From: Chthoniobacterales bacterium
Lineage (GTDB): Bacteria; Verrucomicrobiota; Verrucomicrobiia; Chthoniobacterales; UBA10450
Assembly (NCBI GenBank): GCA_013694595.1
Contig: JACDCC010000396.1
Coordinates: 1 to 51,130, forward strand
Reading direction: 5' to 3'
DNA length: 51,130 bases
Below, one piece after another: positions 43,495-49,702 of the stretch. The notes under the pieces are model-generated. The model did not search any database, was not told where the DNA came from, and saw nothing but the letters and a program-made list of their open reading frames with translations. Both the position numbers and the translations under genes were made by a program. How positions within the stretch are numbered: the stretch's first letter is position 1; each line of letters opens with the position of its first letter.

Positions 43495-43863
43495 CTAAAC
43501 GCGAAAGTGGCTGACGAGCCACAACACCGCGGCCGCAAGCGCGATCACCAGCACCAGGAAGACGATCCGACCTTCGCGTCGTTCTTTGCGTAATGAACGC
43601 CGTCGCGGGCTGCTGTAGCCACCACCGTCGCCGAACCGTTTGTCCTGCAGCGCAATCGACACGTCGAGCCGGCTGCTACCTTCACTCGCGCGGAGGAGCA
43701 ACTCCTCCCGCTGCCGCCGGCTGGTTTCCTCTGCGACGCGCGGTGCTTCCGCGATCATGCGCTCGAGCTTCTGCATCTCGTCGCGCAGCTTTGACTCGCG
43801 GCGCGCAAGTTCTTCCTGTTTGGCGTTGAGAGGCGTCCCCGAATTAGGCGAGCGACGGCGCAT
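43495..43863 (-). CDS. Small tail-anchored coiled-coil protein, function unknown
   Basis: A 122-aa protein of no family known to me. Residues about 12-60 are a charged heptad-type coiled coil (KQEELARRESKLRDEMQKLE), followed by a Gly/Ser/Arg-rich linker (GDGGGYSSPRRRS) and one C-terminal transmembrane helix (IVFLVLVIALAAAVLWLVSHF, about 99-119). This is a tail-anchored layout with the bulk in the cytoplasm. It lies 6 bp after the similar but larger coiled-coil gene and 13 bp before gatC, all in one direction, so the four are probably one transcription unit. Good codon use and tight spacing argue that it is real. Confidence 0.65.
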   Translation of the reverse strand: MRRRSPNSGTPLNAKQEELARRESKLRDEMQKLERMIAEAPRVAEETSRRQREELLLRASEGSSRLDVSIALQDKRFGDGGGYSSPRRRSLRKERREGRIVFLVLVIALAAAVLWLVSHFRV

Positions 43864-43869
43864 GTCGGA

Positions 43870-44499
43870 TCACTGGGCTTGAGAAGCCAGCCAAAGAAAA
43901 ATCATGAACGCGATGAAACCGAAAATGATGAGCGGCAGGGTGAACGCGAGACCGATCTGCATCCACTGCACGAATCCGTTCCCGCTCGCAAACGCGCCGG
44001 CTTCCGCCGTTGCTTCGGGCAGCGCGACTTCGCCGGACTCGTCGGTGGCGCTCGCCGTCAGCCGGCTGCGCTGTTGGCTAAACTCCGCACGCGCGTCATC
44101 CACCGTGCTCAAGGCACGGCTCAATTCCTTGTGCAGTTCCGCCTGGTTCCAGCCCTTCGGGTCAATCGCTTCCAGGAGCCCGAGATGTTGCTCGAAGCTC
44201 TCGCGCGTCGCGCGGATCTGCTCCAGCTTTTTCTGCGTGTCGTAAGCTTCGCGCTCCAGCACCACCAGCGAGCGCGTGAGCTTGTCGCCCATCTCGGCGC
44301 GGCCGCGCTCCAGTTCCTCCTGCCGACGGCTTAATTCTTCGAGCTCGCGCTTTTGTTTCTCGATCTGTTCCTGTTGCTTCTTCAACAGGAAGAGTTGCTC
44401 CTGCGCTTTCTGGACCTGCGAGTCGAGATGCTCGGTGGAGCTCGCCTCGTCCTCGTTTAATTCCAGCATTTGTTCGATCGGGCGGATGCGGTCTGGCAT
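43870..44499 (-). CDS. Tail-anchored coiled-coil protein, function unknown
   Basis: A 209-aa protein. Residues about 25-75 and 80-145 are long charged coiled coils (QVQKAQEQLFLLKKQQEQIE, ELEELSRRQEELERGRAEM), followed by a low-complexity Ala/Glu/Thr linker and one long hydrophobic segment near the C-terminus (IGLAFTLPLIIFGFIAFMIF, about 182-201). The protein ends only a few residues later, which makes it tail-anchored. No catalytic motif is visible. It is first in the run that includes another coiled-coil/TM protein and gatCA, and is divergent from a methyltransferase gene. A membrane-linked scaffold or cell-division type role is conceivable but unsupported. Confidence 0.7.
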   Translation of the reverse strand: MPDRIRPIEQMLELNEDEASSTEHLDSQVQKAQEQLFLLKKQQEQIEKQKRELEELSRRQEELERGRAEMGDKLTRSLVVLEREAYDTQKKLEQIRATRESFEQHLGLLEAIDPKGWNQAELHKELSRALSTVDDARAEFSQQRSRLTASATDESGEVALPEATAEAGAFASGNGFVQWMQIGLAFTLPLIIFGFIAFMIFLWLASQAQ

Positions 44500-44659
44500 G
44501 GCAAGTATTAGCCGGAGCCGCGACCAGGCGCGCGTGGCCGGCTCCGTGTAGGGATATAAATCTTCCCACTTCAGATTGCCAGATTTTTCCCCTGAAACTT
44601 TGCTGCTGCGCGAAAAACGGAGCCTCGCATTTCCGCCGCGAACTTCTATTTTGCAGCGC

Positions 44660-45694
44660 GTGAGCGACGACGCCGAACTGCATTCGTGGGAGAAGCTCGC
44701 CGGCAGCAGTTCGATCGATGCTCCCCAGCCGGGCGCGAGTGTCTACGGTGAGGCTGTTTCTATCAGCGGCTGGGTTTTCGCGCCAGATCGCAATCCGCTG
44801 CAGTGCCACATCCGCGCGTCGCTCGATGGTGCAGTGATCGGCGAGACGCGGGCGTTGTTTGTTCGGAAGGACGTGAGCGATGCTTTGCAATTGCCGGCAG
44901 GAGTTCCGACAGCATTTCGGCTGCTTGGACGCGTCGCGCATGTAGATGACGAGATGCCGCGGCTGGCTGTCGTGGCAGTGAGCGCGTCATGGGGCGAGGA
45001 AGAATACGAGATCGGGAAGTTCACAGTTCGTCTCGTGCCTGCTCGTCTTTCCGCGAAGCCGTATGGCGACGTTGTTCATCCGGACCGAACGAAGTTGCTG
45101 CGTCGCGATGACATTTATGGGTCGGGTCCGCCCGTGACCGAACCCGGCGGTGAAACGCTGCAACTCATCCGCGAATATCTCCTGCCGCACACTTCGGTCC
45201 TGGATGTCGGCTGTGGCGCCGGAGCCTACGGTCCGCCGTTGATTGCCGATGGCCACAAGTGGCTCGGGCTGGAAGTGAATCCCGTCTGTTGGGAACTCCT
45301 CTCCGAGCGGAATCTGCCCTTCCGCAGCTCTGCGGAAAGCTCCGGGAAGTTCCCATGTGCCGACGGAGAGTTCGACGACGCGATTTGTATTGAGGTGCTC
45401 GAGCACATCTCCGAGCCGGACGAATTTCTCGAGGAACTCGCCCGCTCAACGCGCTACCGCACGGTCTTCTCGGTGCCGAACATGGAAGTCATTCCGTATT
45501 TCAGTGAAGCGCAGGTGGTGCCATGGCATTTGCTGGAAGGCGATCACAAGAATTTCTTCACGCGCAGCGGTCTGCGTGAGCTGCTCGCGCGGCACTACCG
45601 CCGGGTCGAGGTGTTCAGCTACGCGGAGCATCCGCTCCGTCCCGCCGAAGATATTCCGCTGCACATTCATCTCTTCGCGATCGCGGATAAGTAG
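44660..45694 (+). CDS. SAM-dependent methyltransferase with N-terminal beta-sandwich domain
   Basis: A 344-aa protein from the GTG at 44660 (a TTG at 44576 would add 28 residues). Residues about 20-130 form a beta-rich domain (VSISGWVFAPDRNPLQCHIR, IGETRALFVRKDVSDAL) of the kind attached to sugar- and surface-modifying enzymes. Residues about 165-344 are a class I methyltransferase with motif I VLDVGCGAGAYG, then GLEVNP, DGEFDDAICIEVLEHISEPD and FSVPNMEVIPYF. The E-V-L-E-H-I block is typical of Methyltransf_11/23. The substrate is unknown; a sugar or lipid-linked saccharide is plausible given the EPS genes nearby. It converges on the rRNA methyltransferase gene. Confidence 0.8.
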   Translation: MSDDAELHSWEKLAGSSSIDAPQPGASVYGEAVSISGWVFAPDRNPLQCHIRASLDGAVIGETRALFVRKDVSDALQLPAGVPTAFRLLGRVAHVDDEMPRLAVVAVSASWGEEEYEIGKFTVRLVPARLSAKPYGDVVHPDRTKLLRRDDIYGSGPPVTEPGGETLQLIREYLLPHTSVLDVGCGAGAYGPPLIADGHKWLGLEVNPVCWELLSERNLPFRSSAESSGKFPCADGEFDDAICIEVLEHISEPDEFLEELARSTRYRTVFSVPNMEVIPYFSEAQVVPWHLLEGDHKNFFTRSGLRELLARHYRRVEVFSYAEHPLRPAEDIPLHIHLFAIADK

Positions 45695-45721
45695 CCGCGC
45701 GCATGAATCGACCGCTGCGCC

Positions 45722-46891
45722 TCAGCGGCCCGGCATCATCTCGAGCAGCACGCCCTTGAAGTATTCCGTCTCGGGCAAAGTCGGCAGCACAGGATGATCG
45801 AGCGCCTGCTCGAACCGGCGGAGCCTGCGCGCGGAGCGGCGGGCGTCGACGAGGGCATCGGAGATGGTTTGAGCGAAGGCGGATTCGCTCACGTGATGTG
45901 AGCAGGAGAACGTCGCCAGCAATCCATCTTTCGAGAGCAGCTTGAAGGCGCGGACGTGCAGCTCACGGTAGCCGCGCATCGCGTTGTGCAGCCCGCCTTT
46001 CGTTTTCGTGAATGACGGCGGATCCAGGATGATCAGATCGTATTGCGCTTCCGCCTTCTCGGCGCCGCGGAGGAACTCAAAGACGTCCCGCTCGATCCAA
46101 TTCACACTCAATCCATTGCGTGAGGCATTCGCGCGCGCGGACGCAAGGCTTTCTGTGCTCGCTTCCACGCCGGTCACCTCGCTCGCGCCGCCACGTGCGC
46201 AGGCGAGTGCAAATGCCCCCTGACTCGTGAAACAATCAAGCACACGCGCGCCGCGCGCGTATTCCGCCACCGCGGCGTAATGCTGCACCTGGTCCAGGTA
46301 GAAGCCGGTTTTTTGCGCGTGCACGAGATCGACTCCGAAGCGGAGTCCAGCGATCTCGATTTCCTGTTCGGCCGGCGCATCACCGAACAACAAGGCCGTC
46401 TGCAGCTCCATCCCTTCCGCGCGGCGAACCGGCGCGTCGTTCCGCTCCACGATCGTCTTCGGGAAGAAGACGCTCTTCAGCGCGTCCACGATCAACCCCT
46501 TCCGCATGTCCATCGCGAGCGTCAGCGTCTGCAGCACCAGCTGATCGCCGTAGCGGTCGACGATCACGCCTGGCAATCCATCGCTCTCGCTCCACACGAC
46601 GCGGCAGAGCTGCGGGTTTACGCCGCGCCGCGCGCGGTATTCCACCGCCTGCGCGATGCGGCGCTGAAAGAAATCGAGATCCAGGACCTGCTTCCGGCGC
46701 GAAAAACGACGCGCGACGATTTGCGATTTGCTGTTGTAGATCGCGCTGCCGACGAGGTGATCCTTGCCGTCTTTCAGCGAGATCACATCGCCATCCGCCG
46801 GGCTCCCAAACGCCTTCAGCACCTCACCGGAGAAGACCCAGTCGTGGCCGTGGAGGATGCGTGCGCGAGGTTTGATGACAAGGCCGCCCAT
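45722..46891 (-). CDS. RlmI/RlmK-type 23S rRNA cytosine-C5 methyltransferase
   Basis: A 389-aa class I SAM-dependent rRNA methyltransferase (COG1092). The N-terminal PUA-type domain (about 1-75: RARILHGHDWVFSGEV, GSAIYNSKSQIVARRF) precedes a hinge with RVVWSESDGLPGVIVDRYGD and the catalytic domain. That domain has KTGFYLDQ, motif I VLDCFTSQGAFALACARGGA, DPPSFTK and, near the C-terminus, the Cys-containing FSCSHHVSE, which holds the catalytic nucleophile of the m5C enzymes. The likely target is 23S rRNA; the exact nucleotide cannot be assigned. The ATG at 46891 (MGGLVIKP) is preferred to one at 46909, which lies inside the repeat. Its upstream region is almost entirely a repeat. Confidence 0.88.
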   Translation of the reverse strand: MGGLVIKPRARILHGHDWVFSGEVLKAFGSPADGDVISLKDGKDHLVGSAIYNSKSQIVARRFSRRKQVLDLDFFQRRIAQAVEYRARRGVNPQLCRVVWSESDGLPGVIVDRYGDQLVLQTLTLAMDMRKGLIVDALKSVFFPKTIVERNDAPVRRAEGMELQTALLFGDAPAEQEIEIAGLRFGVDLVHAQKTGFYLDQVQHYAAVAEYARGARVLDCFTSQGAFALACARGGASEVTGVEASTESLASARANASRNGLSVNWIERDVFEFLRGAEKAEAQYDLIILDPPSFTKTKGGLHNAMRGYRELHVRAFKLLSKDGLLATFSCSHHVSESAFAQTISDALVDARRSARRLRRFEQALDHPVLPTLPETEYFKGVLLEMMPGR

Positions 46892-46899
46892 GAAGAGGG

Positions 46900-46990
46900 A
46901 AACGTCCAACGCTCAACGTCCAACGTCCAACGCTTCAATGCGGAGCTCTGAATTCGACGTTGAACGTTGGACGTTGGACGTTGAACGTTT
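46900..46990. repeat. Inverted CAACGTC-repeat element filling the rlmI-purC divergent gap
   Basis: Left half: four runs of CAACG(T/C)(C/T) ending near 46932. Right half: GTTGAACG, GTTGGACG, GTTGGACG, GTTGAACG from 46958 to 46987. They are mirror images about a centre holding GAGCTC (46943-46948) and GAATTC (46950-46955). The aligned block AACGTCCAACGTCCAACG is identical in both halves. The 106-bp space between two divergent starts therefore holds little apart from this element. The repeat is short-unit and degenerate, not a CRISPR. Confidence 0.75.
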
Positions 46991-46997
46991 GCTGCAG

Positions 46998-47882
46998 ATG
47001 CCGCCGCTCACGACTCTCGAACTTCCCGGAATCAAGAAGCTCCGCAGCGGCAAAGTGCGCGAAGTATTCGACCTCGGCGAGACGCTGCTCTTCGTCGCGA
47101 CTGATCGCGTTTCGGCGTTCGACTGCATCCTGCCGGACGCGATTCCCGACAAAGGCGCGGTCCTGAATCAGCTCTCCGCGTTCTGGTTTCACCGCTTCGA
47201 TTTCGTGCCGAATCATATGATCGCGATTCAATACAACCCGCCGGACGAGCTCGCGTCGGTCTACGAGCAATTGCGGCGCCGCTCCATGATCGTGCGCAAA
47301 ACCGAGCCGCTGCCGGTGGAGTGTGTGGTGCGCGGTTATCTCGCCGGTTCCGGTTGGAAGGAATACCAGGAGAGCGGCAGCGTGGGCGGCCACAAGTTGC
47401 CGGGTGGCCTGGAGCTCGCGTCGCAGCTGCCGGAGCCGATCTTCACGCCGGCCACGAAGAGCGAGTCAGGGCACGACATCAACATCGATTGGCCCGAATG
47501 CTGCCGTATCCTCGGCGAAGATGTCGCGGAACAAGCACGCGACTTGAGCCTTCGCATCTATGCGGCGGGGCGGGAACACGCGGCGCAATGCGGCATCATG
47601 GTGGCCGACACGAAGTTTGAGTTTGGCAAAGTGGATGGGCAACTCTTGCTGATCGACGAATGCCTGACGCCGGACTCCTCACGCTTCTGGCCCGCCGACG
47701 CCTACATCACCGGCCAAAGCCCGCCCAGCTTCGACAAGCAATTCGTGCGTGATTACCTTGAGACGCTCGACTGGGATAAAACACCGCCGGCACCGTCGCT
47801 GCCGGCGGATGTCATCAGCAAGACCTCCGCGAAATACCGAGAGGCGTTTACGCGCCTTACGGGTGCTGATCTGGTGACGTAG
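46998..47882 (+). CDS. purC: Phosphoribosylaminoimidazole-succinocarboxamide synthase
   Basis: SAICAR synthetase of de novo purine synthesis: it joins CAIR and aspartate with ATP. The 294-aa protein starts PPLTTLELPGIKKLRSGKVREVF; SGKVREVFDLGETLLFVATDRVSAFD is the ATP-binding glycine-type loop of the family, followed by PLPVECVVRGYLAGSGWKEY and, at the end, LLLIDECLTPDSSRFWP. All conserved blocks are present. I start at the ATG at 46998; the open frame extends 78 codons upstream, but only through the repeat and the opposite-strand gene. The upstream stretch shows no clear Shine-Dalgarno sequence. It is the single purine gene here. Confidence 0.96.
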   Translation: MPPLTTLELPGIKKLRSGKVREVFDLGETLLFVATDRVSAFDCILPDAIPDKGAVLNQLSAFWFHRFDFVPNHMIAIQYNPPDELASVYEQLRRRSMIVRKTEPLPVECVVRGYLAGSGWKEYQESGSVGGHKLPGGLELASQLPEPIFTPATKSESGHDINIDWPECCRILGEDVAEQARDLSLRIYAAGREHAAQCGIMVADTKFEFGKVDGQLLLIDECLTPDSSRFWPADAYITGQSPPSFDKQFVRDYLETLDWDKTPPAPSLPADVISKTSAKYREAFTRLTGADLVT

Positions 47883-47927
47883 CTCACGCGCGACATCCGA
47901 TCGGCGCACGCGTGCGTAACGCTTTCG

Positions 47928-48326
47928 ATGAGCACGACGAATGGAAACAATGCGCTGCCTGCGCAATTTAAAAAGGCGCTTCAGCAGACGGAACAATCAC
48001 GGGACGCAACGGCTGTGGCCCGCCTCTTTCGGGAGGGAGCGCACCTGACCAACCTCGGCGGCGACCACGGCACCGACGCGACGAAGTTCTGGGAGTTGTA
48101 TCTGGAGCAATTCAGCGAGATCGCCTCGGAGTTCACCGGCGAGATCGTGTCGGATCGCACTGCCGCACTTGAATGGCAGTCACGCGGGAAGTTAGCGGAC
48201 GGTCGGCCGGTGGAGTGTCGCGGTGTTAGCGTCATCGAATTCGATCACGACGCCGTCACGAGCTTCCGCACCTACTACGACAGTGCAGCGTTCGTCCGAA
48301 ATGGGACGCGCTACTCGCCGCACTGA
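47928..48326 (+). CDS. NTF2-like (SnoaL/DUF4440-type) small protein
   Basis: A 132-aa soluble protein with the cone-shaped alpha+beta NTF2-like fold suggested by the order of elements: N-terminal helix FKKALQQTEQSRDATAVARLF, the strand-turn HLTNLGGDHGTDATKFWELYLEQF, a central strand TAALEWQSRGKLADGRPVECR, and VSVIEFDHDAVTSFRTYYDS at the end. The pattern is that of nuclear-transport-factor-2 / SnoaL-like proteins, which range from enzymes to ligand-binding proteins. No catalytic residue can be assigned. It lies 45 bp after purC and its stop is followed by a palindromic element. Confidence 0.75.
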   Translation: MSTTNGNNALPAQFKKALQQTEQSRDATAVARLFREGAHLTNLGGDHGTDATKFWELYLEQFSEIASEFTGEIVSDRTAALEWQSRGKLADGRPVECRGVSVIEFDHDAVTSFRTYYDSAAFVRNGTRYSPH

Positions 48327-48340
48327 GCTCTGGCCCGGCG

Positions 48341-48358
48341 CGGTGCGTTTCCGCACCG
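48341..48358 (+). terminator. Short hairpin in the purC/NTF2-mdh convergent gap
   Basis: A perfect 7-bp stem CGGTGCG/CGCACCG (48341-48347 with 48352-48358) closed by TTTC. No T-run follows, so it is only a weak terminator candidate. It is adjacent to the longer inverted repeat at 48362-48432. Confidence 0.4.
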
Positions 48359-48361
48359 TGC

Positions 48362-48432
48362 GGTGGGGCGAGACTCTGTCGAGCCTGAGAGCAGGCGTGC
48401 AAGCCCAGGCTCGACAGGAGTCTCGCCCTGCC
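48362..48432. repeat. Inverted-repeat element downstream of mdh
   Basis: Two arms of about 28 nt, 48362-48389 and 48404-48432, are near-complementary: GGGGCGAGACTCTGTCGAGC pairs with the reverse of GCTCGACAGGAGTCTCGCCC, with one bulged base and few mismatches. The core is 14 nt. It occupies the gap between the convergent NTF2-like gene and mdh, where a terminator for both is expected. Confidence 0.65.
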
Positions 48433-48441
48433 AGCTGCTGG

Positions 48442-49428
48442 TCACTTCGGCAACAGCTCGCCGACGAGCGACCGCTCTTCCTCGAGTTCGCGCACGGAAG
48501 CGTCAATTTTCGACCGGCTGAAGTCGTTCAGCTCGACGCCTTGCACTATCTCCCATTTCCCGCCGCGGCTGCGCACGGGGAATGAGGAGATCAGTCCTTC
48601 CGGCACCCCGTAGCTGCCGTCCGAGCGAACGGCGACGCTGTGCCAGTCGTTCTCCGGCGTGTCGTTCACAATCGATGTGATGCTGTCGATGCCGGCGTTT
48701 GCTGCTGAGCCCGCCGACGATAATCCGCGCGCCTTGATGATCGCCGCGCCGCGCTGTTGCACCGCAGGAATGAACGTCTCCTTCAGCCAGCTCTCGTCGC
48801 CGATCACATCCGCCGCCGATTTGCCGTTGATCTTCGCGTTGTAGAAGTCGGGATACTGCGTGGCGGAGTGATTGCCCCAGATCGTCATGGTCGTCACGGC
48901 GGTGACGTCGACGCCAGCTTTCTGCGCGAGCTGCGCCTTGGCGCGGTTTTCATCGAGGCGCGTCATGGCAAACCAGCGATCCTGCGGAATGGAACGCGCG
49001 TTGTTCATCGCGATCAGGCAGTTGGTGTTGCAGGGATTCCCAATCACGAGGACGCGAACGTCCGACGCCGCGTTCTTCTCGATCGCCTGGCCCTGGCCGA
49101 TGAAGATCTTGCCGTTGATGCCGAGCAGATCGCCGCGTTCCATACCTGCTTTCCGTGGCACACTGCCGACGAGCATCGCCCAGTTCACGTCGGTGAATCC
49201 TTCATCGAGATCGGCAGTCGCGACCACGCCTTTGAGCAGCGGAAACGCGCAGTCGTCCAGCTCCATCACAACGCCTTTTAGTGCATCGAGCGCTGGCGGA
49301 ATCTCGATCAAGTTCAGCTGCACCGGCTGATTTGGGCCAAACAGCGCGCCGGATGCGACGCGGAACAAAAGGGAGTAACCGATTTGGCCGGCGGCGCCGG
49401 TAATCGCGACTTTGATCGGAGAATTCAT
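48442..49428 (-). CDS. mdh: Malate dehydrogenase
   Basis: NAD-dependent malate/oxaloacetate interconversion in the citric acid cycle; cytoplasmic. A 328-aa protein with the Rossmann GAAGQIG at residues 11-17, substrate-binding R92 and R98 ([13 protein letters not shown]), D159 (TRLDEN) and catalytic H187 in [21 protein letters not shown] follows the cofactor domain. The pattern IWGNHS and the length are those of the type-2 (cytosolic-like) MDH family, in contrast to the LDH-like group. A very good Shine-Dalgarno sequence (AAAGGAG) precedes the ATG. It is transcribed alone between two inverted-repeat elements. Confidence 0.96.
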   Translation of the reverse strand: MNSPIKVAITGAAGQIGYSLLFRVASGALFGPNQPVQLNLIEIPPALDALKGVVMELDDCAFPLLKGVVATADLDEGFTDVNWAMLVGSVPRKAGMERGDLLGINGKIFIGQGQAIEKNAASDVRVLVIGNPCNTNCLIAMNNARSIPQDRWFAMTRLDENRAKAQLAQKAGVDVTAVTTMTIWGNHSATQYPDFYNAKINGKSAADVIGDESWLKETFIPAVQQRGAAIIKARGLSSAGSAANAGIDSITSIVNDTPENDWHSVAVRSDGSYGVPEGLISSFPVRSRGGKWEIVQGVELNDFSRSKIDASVRELEEERSLVGELLPK

Positions 49429-49440
49429 GCTTCTCCTTTA
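49429..49440 (-). promoter_or_regulatory. Shine-Dalgarno sequence of mdh
   Basis: TAAAGGAGAAGC on the minus strand directly precedes the ATG; AGGAG lies 5 nt upstream. It is the best ribosome binding site among the housekeeping genes in this window and fixes the start codon. Confidence 0.8.
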
Positions 49441-49504
49441 GCCACAATGAACGCGGATGAAACACGGAATTTTGACGCTCCAAGGGGCCAGGCGTGCGTG
49501 AGCG

Positions 49505-49678
49505 GTCATCCCGAGTCGCGGAGATGGCGAGGGACCTCGCGATAGGTCTGGGAGTTCCATGTTCGCGGAAGTGCGGGATCAACACAGGCCGGATCAAATT
49601 TGCCCCCGCGCCGCCAGGCACGGGTAAACGCTCTCTGCGGACGGGAGGTCCTTCGCCGTCGTCGCGGCTCAGGATGAC
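49505..49678. repeat. Inverted-repeat element C in the mdh-malQ gap
   Basis: Two 34-nt arms, 49505-49538 and 49645-49678, are reverse complements except for about six positions. Both begin, in their own orientation, GTCATCC(C/T)GAG and end GGACCTC, with a central CGCG...GGCGA stretch. They enclose about 106 nt that look unique. The arms match element B (7306-7339) in at least 28 of 34 positions. Confidence 0.75.
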
Positions 49679-49702
49679 GGGCATTCGCCGTGCGTAGTAC
49701 GG

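Noticed and set aside
46900-46990. Possible CRISPR array from repeated CAACGTC units
   Set aside because: The units are 7-8 nt, contiguous and inverted about a centre. There are no unique spacers of 25-40 nt and no cas genes.
46764-46997. N-terminal extension of purC by 78 codons
   Set aside because: It reads through the inverted repeat and into the rRNA methyltransferase gene on the other strand; SAICAR synthetases start near 46998.
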